A DNA stretch of 50,363 nt from the NCBI GenBank assembly GCA_949916155.1, contig CATLEM010000003.1:1-50363 (forward strand). The letters run 5' to 3'. The notes under the pieces were generated by a model. The model was not told where the DNA came from. It searched no databases and worked only from the letters and a program-made list of their open reading frames with translations. This DNA comes from an uncultured Dorea sp. (GTDB lineage: Bacteria; Bacillota; Clostridia; Lachnospirales; Lachnospiraceae). The translations under genes and the position numbers were made by a program. The first letter of the stretch is position 1; every line of letters starts with the position of its first letter. Of the stretch, positions 34,237 to 44,406 are shown in pieces.

Positions 34237-35292
34237 ATGTTCAGAGATGATACAAAAAGGATACAGATTGGAGATGTGGTGATCGGAGGCGGAAGCCCTA
34301 TCGTCGTCCAGTCGATGACGAATACAAAGACAGAGGATGTTAAGGAGACCGTTGCCCAGATTCTGAGGCTCGAGGCGGCGGGATGCGAGATTATCCGCTG
34401 CGCCGTGCCGACGATGGAAGCTGCCGCTGCATTATCTGAGATAAAAAGACAGATACATATCCCGCTGGTGGCGGACATCCATTTTGACTACCGGCTGGCG
34501 ATCGCGGCGATAGAAAACGGAGCTGATAAGATCCGCATCAATCCGGGTAATATCGGTGATTCTGAACGTGTACGCGCCGTGGTGGAGAAGGCGAAGGAAA
34601 AGAATATCCCCATACGGGTAGGCGTGAACAGCGGTTCGCTGGAAAAAGAACTGGTGGAAAAATACGGTGGCGTCACCGCGGAGGGCCTGGTAGAGAGCGC
34701 TCTTGATAAGGTCAGCCTGATCGAGTCCTTCGGGTATGACAATCTGGTGGTCAGCATCAAGTCTTCGGATGTGATGATGTGCGTGAAGGCCCATGAAGAG
34801 CTGGCCAAACAGTGCATCTATCCTCTTCATGTGGGGATCACCGAGGCAGGGACGCTCCTTGCGGGGAATATCAAGTCGTCGATCGGACTGGGACTGATCA
34901 TAGGTCAGGGGATCGGTGATACGATCCGGGTGTCCCTGACCGGGGATCCGGCGGAGGAGATCAAGTCGGCGAAGCTTATCCTGAAAACACTTGGGTTAAG
35001 AAAGGGCGGCATTGAAGTGGTATCCTGCCCGACCTGCGGGCGCACAAAGATCGACCTTATCAGCCTGGCAAACCAGGTGGAGGATATGGTGGCGGACATT
35101 CCCCTTGACATCAAGGTGGCGGTCATGGGCTGCGTGGTGAACGGCCCCGGCGAGGCAAAAGAAGCGGACATCGGGATCGCCGGAGGGATCGGCGAGGGCC
35201 TTCTGATCAAAAAGGGAGAGATCGTGAAGAAGGTAAAGGAAGAAGAGTTGTTGGAGACATTGAGACAGGAGCTGCTTAACTGGAATGAGTAA
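34237..35292 (+). CDS. ispG: 4-hydroxy-3-methylbut-2-enyl diphosphate synthase (GcpE)
   Basis: 351 residues with RBS GGAGGTG. It is the penultimate enzyme of the MEP isoprenoid pathway, reducing MEcPP to HMBPP through a [4Fe-4S] cluster. The TIM barrel carries VQSMTNTKTEDV, CEIIRCAVPT and RINPGNIG; the cluster domain has CPTCGRTKIDL and MGCVVNGPGEAKEADIG. The bacterial two-domain length is normal. It overlaps polC by 8 nt, a conserved Firmicute neighbour pair. Confidence 0.97.
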   Translation: MFRDDTKRIQIGDVVIGGGSPIVVQSMTNTKTEDVKETVAQILRLEAAGCEIIRCAVPTMEAAAALSEIKRQIHIPLVADIHFDYRLAIAAIENGADKIRINPGNIGDSERVRAVVEKAKEKNIPIRVGVNSGSLEKELVEKYGGVTAEGLVESALDKVSLIESFGYDNLVVSIKSSDVMMCVKAHEELAKQCIYPLHVGITEAGTLLAGNIKSSIGLGLIIGQGIGDTIRVSLTGDPAEEIKSAKLILKTLGLRKGGIEVVSCPTCGRTKIDLISLANQVEDMVADIPLDIKVAVMGCVVNGPGEAKEADIGIAGGIGEGLLIKKGEIVKKVKEEELLETLRQELLNWNE

Positions 35293-38200
35293 GACGTTTT
35301 TTGAAGTATTTCCCACATTAAAGGTGAATCAGAATATCCAGATGATGTTTCAGGGGGTGGAGGTGACGAAAGTTGCCACCAATGCAGACCGTGATTTTAT
35401 CCGCGTGCATATTCTGGGTAGGCATCTTCTCCAGAAGAAGACCGTTTACGACGCGGAGAGGATGCTGAAGGAACAGCTCTTTGGGAAGAGCAGGATACAG
35501 GTGGAGATCGTGGAGCGGTATGAGCTTTCCGAGCAGTACACGCCGGAAAATCTGATGGATGAATATAAGGACAGCTTCATCCTGGAGCTGGGGCAGAGAA
35601 GCGCCGTGGAGCGGAGTATGCTAAAGGGCGCGGACTGTACGTTCAGGGAGGGGAATATCCTCTGCTTGAAGCTTGGTGACACCATCGTTTCCCAGGGGAA
35701 GAAGGAGTCACTGACAGGATATCTGAAGGATGTGTATGAGAACCGGTTCGGCCTGGATGTTGACATACGGGTGTCCTATGATGCCGTAAAGGAGAGCAAG
35801 TTAAAGTACAATGACTTAAAGGTCCGCCAGGAAGTGGATGAGATCTTGAAGGCTTCCGCTGCCGCCCATAAGGAAAGGGCACAAGTCCCGGAGGAAGAGC
35901 CGGCGAAAAAAGCGCCGGAAAAGAAGGAGAGCGTGAAGTCAGGCGGCGGAAAGGGACAGAGCCAGACCTCCGGATTCTCCGGTCCGCGAAAGAGAGAACC
36001 GTCCATGAGCCTGCGGCGCTCCAATGACCCCAATGTGGTGTATGGCCGGGATTTTGACGATGAACCCATAAAGCTCAGCCAGGTGGTGGGCGAGATGGGG
36101 GAGATCACTTTTCGGGGAAAGGTGATCAGCTTCGATACCCGGGAGATCCGCAATGAGAAGTCCATCATCATGTTCGCTGTCACGGATTTTACCGATACGA
36201 TCATGGTCAAGATGTTTGTGAGAAATGACCAGCTTCCGGAGATATTGGGGGAGGTGAAAAAAGGTGCGTTTTTAAAGATCCGGGGCGTGACTACCATAGA
36301 TAAATACGACGGGGAACTTACGATCGGCTCAGTCTTCGGCATCCGTAAGATCCCCGACTTCACCGAAGGGCGAAAAGACACGGCGCCGAAGAAGCGGGTG
36401 GAGCTTCACTGCCACACGAAGATGAGTGATATGGACGGTGTGTCCAGGGTGGAGGATATCTTAAAGCGTGCCCATGACTGGGGGCATAAGGCGGTGGCGA
36501 TCACTGACCACGGCGTCGTCCAGGGCTTTACCGAGGCGCACCATTATCTGCAGGGGTTGGATAAGTCAGATCCGTTCAAGGTGATCTACGGCGTGGAAGG
36601 GTATCTGGTGGATGATCTGCAGGATGTTGCGGTCAATGAAAAAGGGCAGACGCTTTCGGATACTTACGTTGTGTTCGACCTGGAGACGACGGGCTTTAGT
36701 TCGGTGAAGGATAAGATCATCGAGATCGGCGCGGTGAAAGTGGAGAATGGGAAGATCACCGATAAATTCAGTACATTTGTTAATCCGAAGCGGCCCATTC
36801 CCTTCGAGATCACCCAGCTTACCAGCATCACGGATCAGATGGTGATAGACGCGCCGGATATTGAGACAGTGATGCCCCAGTTTCTTTTGTTTGTCGGGGG
36901 AGCAGTGCTGGTGGCACATAACGCGGGCTTTGATGTGGGTTTTATCGAGCAGAACTGCCGGTATCAGGACATCGAGCCGGACTTTACGTCAGTGGATACG
37001 GTAGCTATGGCGCGGATTCTTTTGCCTACGCTTTCAAAGTTCAAGCTGAATATCGTGGCAAATGCGCTTCATATCTCCCTGGACAACCATCACCGGGCAG
37101 TGGACGACGCAGGAGCGACAGCAGAGATCTTCGTGAAATTTATCGAGATGCTGAAAGCCAGGGGTATCCATACGCTGGCGAAGCTTAACCAGTTTGGCGC
37201 TCAGAGTAAAGAGATGGTGAAAAAACTGCCTTCCTACCACGTGATCATCCTGGCGAAGAATCAAGTGGGGCGGACGAACCTTTATACCTTAGTGTCCAAA
37301 TCCCATCTGGAATATTATGCCAGAAGGCCGCGGATTCCCAAAAGCGAACTGTCAAAGCACCGGGAAGGGCTGATCGTGGGAAGCGCCTGCGAGGCGGGAG
37401 AATTGTACCAGGCGATTTTAAATGACAGATCAGAGGAACGCATCTCGAAGATCGTCGATTTTTATGATTATCTGGAAGTACAGCCTTTGGGGAATAACCG
37501 GTTTATGATCGAAAGTGACCGGATCAGCAAAGTGAACAGTGAGGAGGACCTGCGGGAGATCAACCGACGGATCGTGCGTCTGGGCGAGCAGTTTAACAAG
37601 CCGGTGGTGGCTACCTGTGACGTGCATTTTTTAGAGCCGGAGGATGAGGTGTACCGCCGGATCATCATGGCAGGAAAAGGTTTTGGCGATGCGGACAACC
37701 AGGCGCCCCTCTACCTTCATACGACGGACGAGATGCTTTCGGAGTTTGAATACTTAGGCTCGGAGAAAGCGCGGGAGATCGTTGTGGAGAACCCGGGAAA
37801 GATCGCGGATATGGTGGAGCGGATATCCCCGGTGCGCCCGGATAAGTGCCCGCCGGTCATCCCGGACTCTGACAAGCAGCTAAGGGAGATCTGTTACCGG
37901 AAAGCCCACAGTATGTATGGAAAAGACTTGCCGGAGATTGTGACGGAACGGCTGGAGAGAGAGCTTAACTCCATTATCTCCAACGGCTTTGCCGTCATGT
38001 ACATCATCGCCCAGAAGCTGGTGTGGAAGTCCAACGAGGACGGGTATCTGGTAGGTTCAAGAGGGTCTGTCGGCTCTTCCTTCGTGGCGACCATGGCGGG
38101 AATCACCGAGGTGAATCCGTTAAGCCCTCATTATTATTGTGAGAAATGCCATTACAGCGATTTTACGTCTGACGAGGTGCGCGCCTTCGCAGGAGGCTGC

Positions 38201-39781
38201 GGCTGGGATATGCCGGATAAGCTGTGCCCTGAGTGCGGTGCGCCGCTAATCAAAGACGGGTTTGATATTCCTTTCGAGACTTTCCTGGGATTTAAAGGGA
38301 ATAAGGAGCCGGATATCGACCTTAATTTTTCCGGTGATTATCAGAGCAATGCCCACAAGTACACGGAAGTTATCTTCGGGGCGGGGCAGACCTACCGGGC
38401 GGGGACGATCGGCACGCTGGCGGATAAGACGGCTTTCGGTTACGTGAAGAATTATTATACGGAGCGGGGCCAGGGAAAAAGAGTGTGCGAGATCAACCGG
38501 ATCGTCCAGGGCTGCACAGGAATCCGAAGGAGTACAGGGCAGCATCCGGGCGGGATCATCGTTCTTCCGCTGGGGGAGGATATCAACTCTTTTACACCGG
38601 TGCAGCATCCGGCAAATGATGTGAACACGGATATTGTCACTACGCATTTTGATTATCATTCTATCGACCACAACCTGCTGAAGCTCGATATTCTCGGCCA
38701 TGATGATCCGACCATGATCAAGACGCTGGAGGAATATATCAGTTCACCGGCCATGGATAATGAATACAATGAGACAGACCGCAAATTTGTGGCTACAGAT
38801 ATTCCGTTAGATGATAAAGGGGTGATGTCTCTGTTCCACGATACTTCGGCTCTCGGCATCACGCCGGAGGATATCGGCGGATGCCCGGTAGGATGCCTTG
38901 GGATCCCGGAGTTCGGGACGGATTTCGTTATCCAGATGGTGGTGGATACAAAGCCTCAGTCTCTGTCGGATCTGATCCGCATCTCCGGACTGTCCCATGG
39001 GACGGACGTGTGGCTTAACAATGCCCAAGAGTTGATAAAAAGCGGAAAGGCCACCATTTCCACCGCAATCTGCACCCGTGACGATATTATGACATATCTT
39101 ATCAATAAAGGAATGGACAGTGAGCTGTCTTTTACTATCATGGAGAAGGTGCGTAAGGGGAAAGGGCTTACGCCGGAGTTCGAGGAGGCCATGAAGGCGG
39201 CGGACGTGCCGGACTGGTATATTTGGTCCTGCAAGCAGATCAAATACATGTTCCCAAAGGCCCATGCCGCGGCTTATGTCATGATGGCGTACCGGATCGC
39301 TTATTGTAAGATCTATTATCCGCTGGCTTATTACGGGGCTTACTTCGGGATCCGCGCAAAGGGATTTTCTTATGAGCTGATGTGCCAGGGGAAGGAGAAG
39401 CTGCAGCAGCATATCGATGATTACAACAGGCGTTCGGCAAGCCTTACCCAGAACGAGCAGGTCACGCTCAGGGATATGCGTATCGTGCAGGAAATGTATG
39501 CCAGGGGACTGGAATTTGAGCCTCTGGATATCTATAAGGCGCAGGCGGCGAAATTTCTCATCGTCAATGGAAAACTGATGCCGCCGTTCTCCAGTATTGA
39601 AGGTATGGGCGACAAGGCGGCTGAGGCGGTGGCTGAGGCGGCAAAAAACGGTCCGTATCTGTCCAAGGATGATTTCCGGCAGCGGACGAAGGCCAGCAAG
39701 ACGGTCATCGAGTATATGGATAAGATGGGACTTTTAGGCGATCTGCCGGAGTCCAACCAATTGTCGCTTTTCGATCTGTAG
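35285..39781 (+). CDS. polC: PolC-type DNA polymerase III alpha subunit
   Basis: 1498 residues, the replicative polymerase of low-GC Gram-positives. Domains in order: N-terminal part with a Lys/Glu-rich linker (residues 195-240), OB fold (residues 265-365, ITFRGKVISFD), PHP (from residue 371, ELHCHTKMSDMDG), with the proofreading exonuclease inserted at 458-615 (VVFDLETTGF, DVGFIEQN, HHRAVDDAGA), a zinc finger (CEKCHYSDF, CPECGAP) near 950-985, and the catalytic PDIDLNFSGDYQ near 1009. GTIGTLADKTAFGY and the C-terminal NQLSLFDL clamp-binding tail are intact. Confidence 0.98.
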   Translation: MSKTFFEVFPTLKVNQNIQMMFQGVEVTKVATNADRDFIRVHILGRHLLQKKTVYDAERMLKEQLFGKSRIQVEIVERYELSEQYTPENLMDEYKDSFILELGQRSAVERSMLKGADCTFREGNILCLKLGDTIVSQGKKESLTGYLKDVYENRFGLDVDIRVSYDAVKESKLKYNDLKVRQEVDEILKASAAAHKERAQVPEEEPAKKAPEKKESVKSGGGKGQSQTSGFSGPRKREPSMSLRRSNDPNVVYGRDFDDEPIKLSQVVGEMGEITFRGKVISFDTREIRNEKSIIMFAVTDFTDTIMVKMFVRNDQLPEILGEVKKGAFLKIRGVTTIDKYDGELTIGSVFGIRKIPDFTEGRKDTAPKKRVELHCHTKMSDMDGVSRVEDILKRAHDWGHKAVAITDHGVVQGFTEAHHYLQGLDKSDPFKVIYGVEGYLVDDLQDVAVNEKGQTLSDTYVVFDLETTGFSSVKDKIIEIGAVKVENGKITDKFSTFVNPKRPIPFEITQLTSITDQMVIDAPDIETVMPQFLLFVGGAVLVAHNAGFDVGFIEQNCRYQDIEPDFTSVDTVAMARILLPTLSKFKLNIVANALHISLDNHHRAVDDAGATAEIFVKFIEMLKARGIHTLAKLNQFGAQSKEMVKKLPSYHVIILAKNQVGRTNLYTLVSKSHLEYYARRPRIPKSELSKHREGLIVGSACEAGELYQAILNDRSEERISKIVDFYDYLEVQPLGNNRFMIESDRISKVNSEEDLREINRRIVRLGEQFNKPVVATCDVHFLEPEDEVYRRIIMAGKGFGDADNQAPLYLHTTDEMLSEFEYLGSEKAREIVVENPGKIADMVERISPVRPDKCPPVIPDSDKQLREICYRKAHSMYGKDLPEIVTERLERELNSIISNGFAVMYIIAQKLVWKSNEDGYLVGSRGSVGSSFVATMAGITEVNPLSPHYYCEKCHYSDFTSDEVRAFAGGCGWDMPDKLCPECGAPLIKDGFDIPFETFLGFKGNKEPDIDLNFSGDYQSNAHKYTEVIFGAGQTYRAGTIGTLADKTAFGYVKNYYTERGQGKRVCEINRIVQGCTGIRRSTGQHPGGIIVLPLGEDINSFTPVQHPANDVNTDIVTTHFDYHSIDHNLLKLDILGHDDPTMIKTLEEYISSPAMDNEYNETDRKFVATDIPLDDKGVMSLFHDTSALGITPEDIGGCPVGCLGIPEFGTDFVIQMVVDTKPQSLSDLIRISGLSHGTDVWLNNAQELIKSGKATISTAICTRDDIMTYLINKGMDSELSFTIMEKVRKGKGLTPEFEEAMKAADVPDWYIWSCKQIKYMFPKAHAAAYVMMAYRIAYCKIYYPLAYYGAYFGIRAKGFSYELMCQGKEKLQQHIDDYNRRSASLTQNEQVTLRDMRIVQEMYARGLEFEPLDIYKAQAAKFLIVNGKLMPPFSSIEGMGDKAAEAVAEAAKNGPYLSKDDFRQRTKASKTVIEYMDKMGLLGDLPESNQLSLFDL

Positions 39782-39897
39782 GCCCAGGCCCGGCCTGATT
39801 GCCGGAAATAATCACAAATTGTTTCGCGGCGGGATAATATTTTGCGGCGGCAAAAACAGGAAAATGAGATAATGAAAACAGAAAGGGATGACTGGTT

Positions 39898-40779
39898 ATG
39901 AACAAAAGATATAGAGGGATCATCTATATCATCCTGTCTGCGTTTTGCTTTGCGTTTATGAATATGTTTGTCCGGATGGCGGGAGATCTGCCGTCCGTGC
40001 AGAAAAGCTTTTTCCGTAATTTTGTGGCGGCATTGTTCGCTCTTGTGATCCTTTTAAAAGACCGGGTGCCGTTTAAATGCAAAAAGGAGAATCTGATCTA
40101 TCTGCTTTTGCGGGCGGGCTTCGGGACGATGGGGATTTTGTGCAATTTCTACGCCGTCGACCATCTTGTTCTGGCGGACGCTTCTATGTTAAATAAGATG
40201 TCACCCTTCTTTGCGGTGCTGTTCAGCTTCCTTATCCTGAAAGAGAAGGTGACGGTGCCCCAGGCGTTCATCGTGGCAGGCGCGTTTATCGGAAGCATGT
40301 TCGTGGTGAAGCCTACATTTTCCAACATGGCACTTGTGCCGTCCGTCATCGGGCTCCTTGGGGGGATCTGCGCGGGGGCGGCTTATACGATGGTAAGAAA
40401 GCTTGGGGAAAATGGAGAGAAAGGGCCGTTTATCGTATTCTTTTTCTCGGTGTTTTCCTGTATGGTGACGCTGCCGTGGCTGATCTTTGACTATCATCCC
40501 ATGACAGGAACGCAGCTTGCGGTACTGCTGATGGCGGGCTTAAGCGCCGCGGGAGGGCAGTTTTCCATCACGGCGGCCTACACATACGCCCCGGCCAGGG
40601 AGATATCGGTGTACGATTATTCCCAGATCATTTTCGCCGCCTTTATAGGCTTTGTGGTGTTCGGGCAGATTCCGGACCTGCTTAGCTGGCTTGGATACGG
40701 GATCATCTGTACGATGGCGGTCGCCATGTTTATCTACAATACAAGGCGAGACCGCCGGAAAAAGGAGATCAAGCCATGA
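39898..40779 (+). CDS. EamA/DMT superfamily transporter
   Basis: 293 residues with ten hydrophobic helices in two repeats: IIYIILSAFCFAFMNMFVRMAG at the start, FGTMGILCNFYAVDHLVLADASML in the first repeat and GGICAGAAYTMVRKLG opening the second. The C-terminus is basic (RRDRRKKE). Substrates of this family are drugs, amino acids or nucleosides, not readable here. The 116-nt gap after polC has a CCGGC-CTGATT-GCCGG hairpin near 39790-39805 without a T-run. The next gene overlaps its end by 4 nt. Confidence 0.92.
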   Translation: MNKRYRGIIYIILSAFCFAFMNMFVRMAGDLPSVQKSFFRNFVAALFALVILLKDRVPFKCKKENLIYLLLRAGFGTMGILCNFYAVDHLVLADASMLNKMSPFFAVLFSFLILKEKVTVPQAFIVAGAFIGSMFVVKPTFSNMALVPSVIGLLGGICAGAAYTMVRKLGENGEKGPFIVFFFSVFSCMVTLPWLIFDYHPMTGTQLAVLLMAGLSAAGGQFSITAAYTYAPAREISVYDYSQIIFAAFIGFVVFGQIPDLLSWLGYGIICTMAVAMFIYNTRRDRRKKEIKP

Positions 40780-41339
40780 AACAGTCACAGGTGACGTTCT
40801 GGTGTCATGAGATCATCCGCTCCCAGGCGCCGGAGGGCGGGTTTTACATCGACGGGACTATGGGAAAGGGCAGGGATACGCTGTTTTTATGTGAGCTGGC
40901 AGGCGAGGCGGGCAGAGTGCTTGCCTTTGATATACAGGAAGAAGCGCTCCGGTATACGGAAAAGCTCTTGCGGGACAATGGGGTGAGAGACCGGGCAGAG
41001 CTTATCCTGGACGGGCATGAGCATATGGAGCGGTATGCAGGCGAAGGGACAGCGGATGTCATCTGCTTTAATTTTGGCTATCTTCCGGGCGGGGACCACG
41101 GCATAGCGACAAAGCCGGATACAAGCGTGGCGGCGGTAGAAAAGGGGCTTTCTGTGTTAAAAAGCGGCGGGATGATGAGTCTTTTGATCTACAGCGGAGG
41201 CGATACAGGTTTTGCGGAGAAGGAGGCGCTTCTTTCTTATCTGCGGACGCTTCCCGCGAAAAAATTCACGGTGATCGCCAATGAATACTGGAACCGGGGG
41301 AATTGTCCGCCAATGGCGGTGTTTGTTTTTAAAAAGTAA
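40776..41339 (+). CDS. mnmM: SAM-dependent methyltransferase, YtqB/MnmM type
   Basis: 187 residues, overlapping the transporter by 4 nt (ATGA). It is a class I methyltransferase: SAM loop IDGTMGKGRDTLFL, acidic strand end LAFDIQEEAL, and the family motif FNFGYLPGGDHGIATKPDTS of the rRNA-methylase-like PF06962 group. B. subtilis YtqB, of this family, is now known as MnmM, which methylates nm5 uridine at the tRNA wobble position. This protein resembles it in length and motifs, so the symbol is a family-level assignment. Confidence 0.82.
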   Translation: MKQSQVTFWCHEIIRSQAPEGGFYIDGTMGKGRDTLFLCELAGEAGRVLAFDIQEEALRYTEKLLRDNGVRDRAELILDGHEHMERYAGEGTADVICFNFGYLPGGDHGIATKPDTSVAAVEKGLSVLKSGGMMSLLIYSGGDTGFAEKEALLSYLRTLPAKKFTVIANEYWNRGNCPPMAVFVFKK

Positions 41340-41398
41340 TACGGTGGGGATATTTATTATCTGTATGGCGGCTTACTGCCGGAAAGGAGATAAAGATT

Positions 41399-41875
41399 AT
41401 GAGAAGAAAAGAAAGGGAAGTATCAGACCCGGAGGCAATCAGAAGAATCCTTGGGGAGTGCAGGGTATGCCGGCTGGGGATGATAGATAACGGGAAGCCT
41501 TATGTCATCCCGATGAACGTGGGCTGCGATTATGACGGAGAGGAACTGGTGCTTTACTTCCACTGCGCGAAGGAGGGGAAGAAGCTTGACCTGCTCCGTA
41601 AGAATGGGCAGGTGGCCTTTGAGATGGACAAGGAGTATGCGCTTATTGAAGGGGATATGCCCTGCCAGTACAGCTACCGCTATGCCAGCGTCATCGGGAG
41701 CGGGCAGGCAGAGATTCTTGAGGACGAGACGGAGAAGGGATACGCCCTTGCAAAGATCATGAAGCATCAGACGGGGAAGGATTTTGATGATTTCGAGAAG
41801 AATCCGAAGCTTACACGGACGGCTGCGGTGATCAGGGTGACGGCGCAGGAGTATAGCTGCAAGCAGAATATCTGA
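41399..41875 (+). CDS. Pyridoxamine 5'-phosphate oxidase/NimA-like flavin protein
   Basis: 158 residues. It has a split-barrel flavin-binding fold: MRRKEREVSDPEAIRRIL, CRVCRLGMIDNGKPYVIPM, LYFHCAKEGKKLDLL and the later KIMKHQTG. It is of the NimA/pyridox-oxidase-2 type, widespread in gut anaerobes, often annotated as 5-nitroimidazole resistance protein although most are uncharacterised flavoenzymes. RBS AAGGAGA is upstream. It is a single gene between mnmM and ior. Confidence 0.9.
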   Translation: MRRKEREVSDPEAIRRILGECRVCRLGMIDNGKPYVIPMNVGCDYDGEELVLYFHCAKEGKKLDLLRKNGQVAFEMDKEYALIEGDMPCQYSYRYASVIGSGQAEILEDETEKGYALAKIMKHQTGKDFDDFEKNPKLTRTAAVIRVTAQEYSCKQNI

Positions 41876-41933
41876 CGGCAATCCCACGGGAAGACTTACT
41901 TCTCATTAGCAGATTTTGCTTATCAATTAACAC

Positions 41934-41962
41934 TTTAATTTGGAAAAGTATTATGCTATACT
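41934..41962 (+). promoter_or_regulatory. Promoter of the ior-paaK operon
   Basis: TTTAAT (41934-41939), 17-nt spacer, extended -10 TGCTATACT (TATACT 41957-41962). The -35 is weak, so regulation is possible. Confidence 0.55.
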
Positions 41963-41995
41963 TAAAGATATTTGTACGAAAGGATGGACCAAAGA

Positions 41996-43750
41996 ATGGC
42001 AGAAACGAATAAAGTTATCATGCTCGGCAACGAGGCGATCGCCAGAGGAGCTTACGAGGCGGGAGTAAAGGTATCCGCAGCGTATCCGGGTACGCCGAGC
42101 ACAGAGATCAGTGAATATCTGGTGCAATATAAAGATTCTCTGTACTGCGAGTGGTCGCCCAATGAGAAAGTAGCTACGGAGGTGGCGGTAGGCGCTTCCA
42201 TTGCCGGGACAAGAGCGATGGCCTGCATGAAGCATGTGGGCTTTAATGTGGCGGCAGATCCCGCGTACAGTGTTTCCTACATGGGCGTAAACGGCGGGCT
42301 TGTCATCGTCGTGGCAGATGATCCCGGCCTTTACAGTTCCCAGAATGAGCAGGATACCAGGATGGTAGCCCGGGCGGCTAAGCTTCCGGTCTTAGAGCCG
42401 GCTGACAGCGCCGAGGCAAAGGAGTATATGAAGCTTGCTTTTGAGATCAGTGAGAAATTCGACCGTCCCGTTGTCTACCGCACGACCACAAGGCTTGCCC
42501 ACTCCCAGGGCATTGTGGAATTAGAGGACAGGCAGGAGCTTCCGGATAAAGCGTACATAAAGAATATCCAGAAAACAGTGATGATGCCGGTCAATGCCAA
42601 AATCCGCCACGCAGAGATTGAGAAGCGCAATGAGGAACTGGCAGAGGCGGCCAACACACTTTCCGTAAACCGGGTTGAGATGAATGATACGAAGATCGGC
42701 GTGATCACCAGCGGTATCCCTTACCAGTATGTAAAGGAAGCGCTGCCAAAAGCGTCTGTCCTTAAGCTTGGCATGGTGAATCCTTTGCCGAGGAGACTGA
42801 TCGAAGATTTTGCGGCTAAAGTGGAGACGCTCTATATCGTGGAAGAGCTTGATCCGGTGATCGAAGAACAGGTGAAGTCCTGGGGGATCAAAGCGGTGGG
42901 AAAAGAGATCTTTACCGTGGAGGGCGAGTACAGCGCCAACATGTTAAGAGAAGCGGTATTAAAGGAAGAGCTTTCTGTCGGGGAACCGGCCAAAGCGCCG
43001 GGAAGGCCGCCGATTCTTTGCCCCGGCTGCCCCCACAGGAGCGTATACTATGTGCTGAATAAATTAAAACTCCACGCGGCAGGTGATATCGGCTGTTATA
43101 CCCTTGGCGCGGTAGCGCCGCTGAGCGTAGTGGATACGACGATGTGTATGGGTTCGAGCATTTCCACCTTACACGGCATGGAGAAGGCAAAGGGAAAGGA
43201 ATACATCAAAGACTGGGTGGCGGTGATCGGTGATTCCACATTCCTCCATACCGGAGTGAATTCCCTGATGAACATGGCGTACAACCATGCGACAGGAACT
43301 GTCCTGATCCTTGACAATTCCACGACCGGGATGACCGGGCATCAGGATCATGCGGCCACCGGAAAGACCCTGCAGGGGGATCCGGCTTATGCTGTGGATA
43401 TTTCGGCGCTCTGCTGTGCGCTTGGGATAAAGAGAGTCACGGAGGTCGATGCATTTGACATTGAAACCCTGGAAAAGACAGTAAAAGAAGAGCTGGCAGC
43501 AGACGAGGTATCGGTTATCATCACCAAGAGTCCCTGCGTGCTCTTAAGCAAGGCGAAGAAACCGCTTTATCTTGCCCATGCGGATAAATGTAAAGCATGC
43601 GGGATGTGCATGAAGCCCGGCTGTCCGGCGATGACGAAACATGCGGACGGGACCGTGCGCATTGACGATACGATGTGTACCGGCTGCGGGCTTTGCGAAA
43701 GCCTGTGTAAATTCGGAGCGATCGAACTGGTAAAGGAGGGCAGAAGATAA
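41996..43750 (+). CDS. iorA: Indolepyruvate ferredoxin oxidoreductase, alpha subunit
   Basis: 584 residues from the ATG at 41996 (MAETNKVIMLGNEA), with AAAGGA 11 nt upstream; TTG and ATG codons at 41972 and 41984 overlap the RBS. It has N-terminal pyruvate-oxidoreductase domains (GAYEAGVKVSAAYPGTPSTE), the TPP-binding half (CPGCPHRSVYYVLN, GDSTFLHTG), and two ferredoxin motifs at the C-terminus (CKACGMCMKPGCP and CTGCGLCESLCK). The enzyme decarboxylates aryl pyruvates (indolepyruvate, phenylpyruvate, 4-hydroxyphenylpyruvate) to aryl-acetyl-CoA and reduces ferredoxin. Its stop overlaps the iorB start. Confidence 0.96.
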   Translation: MAETNKVIMLGNEAIARGAYEAGVKVSAAYPGTPSTEISEYLVQYKDSLYCEWSPNEKVATEVAVGASIAGTRAMACMKHVGFNVAADPAYSVSYMGVNGGLVIVVADDPGLYSSQNEQDTRMVARAAKLPVLEPADSAEAKEYMKLAFEISEKFDRPVVYRTTTRLAHSQGIVELEDRQELPDKAYIKNIQKTVMMPVNAKIRHAEIEKRNEELAEAANTLSVNRVEMNDTKIGVITSGIPYQYVKEALPKASVLKLGMVNPLPRRLIEDFAAKVETLYIVEELDPVIEEQVKSWGIKAVGKEIFTVEGEYSANMLREAVLKEELSVGEPAKAPGRPPILCPGCPHRSVYYVLNKLKLHAAGDIGCYTLGAVAPLSVVDTTMCMGSSISTLHGMEKAKGKEYIKDWVAVIGDSTFLHTGVNSLMNMAYNHATGTVLILDNSTTGMTGHQDHAATGKTLQGDPAYAVDISALCCALGIKRVTEVDAFDIETLEKTVKEELAADEVSVIITKSPCVLLSKAKKPLYLAHADKCKACGMCMKPGCPAMTKHADGTVRIDDTMCTGCGLCESLCKFGAIELVKEGRR

Positions 43751-44319
43751 TGGCAGCAAAGAATATTATGATCGTCGGTGTCGGCGGTCAGGGGACACTC
43801 CTCACCAGCAGGATCTTAGGCGTGCTTGCCACGCTGGGAGGATATGACGTTAAGCTTTCAGAGGTTCACGGTATGGCTCAGAGAGGCGGAAGCGTGGTTA
43901 CTTTCGTCCGCTACGGCGAGCAGGTGGCGGAGCCTATCGTAGAGGAGGGACAGGCGGATGTGATCATCGCCTTTGAGCGGCTTGAGGCGCTTAGATATGC
44001 CCATTTCCTGAAAAAAGACGGCGCGCTTATCGTCAATGACTGGCGGATCGACCCGATGCCGGTAGTGATCGGCGCGGCGAAGTATCCGGAAAAGATTTTG
44101 GAGACGCTGGAAAAAGACCATAAGGTTTACGTGGTAAATGCGACAGAAGAAGCGAAAAAGCTTGATAATCCCAGGGTGTTTAACCTGATCGTCCTTGGTG
44201 TGGCGGCGCAGCATATGGACTTTACCAGGGAGCAGTGGTATGAGGTGATCGAAAAGACCGTGCCGCCGAAGACGGTGGATATTAATAAGAAAGCATTTGA
44301 TGTGGGTTATCACTTATAG
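43750..44319 (+). CDS. iorB: Indolepyruvate ferredoxin oxidoreductase, beta subunit
   Basis: 189 residues, start overlapping the iorA stop (TAATG). It is the gamma-type oxidoreductase domain: IMIVGVGGQGTLLTSRILG, EVHGMAQRGGSVVTFVRYG and VIIAFERLEALRY. It pairs with IorA. The reduced ferredoxin made can feed Rnf or hydrogenase; in an acetogen it could link amino acid fermentation to CO2 fixation, which is inference. Confidence 0.96.
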   Translation: MAAKNIMIVGVGGQGTLLTSRILGVLATLGGYDVKLSEVHGMAQRGGSVVTFVRYGEQVAEPIVEEGQADVIIAFERLEALRYAHFLKKDGALIVNDWRIDPMPVVIGAAKYPEKILETLEKDHKVYVVNATEEAKKLDNPRVFNLIVLGVAAQHMDFTREQWYEVIEKTVPPKTVDINKKAFDVGYHL

Positions 44320-44406
44320 ACGCGGATTGATAAAGGGTGAATTTTAGCCGGGACATTTCCCAGGCTGGAAGAGATAAAACGATGAAGGAAAAGGAAGGAA
44401 AAAAAC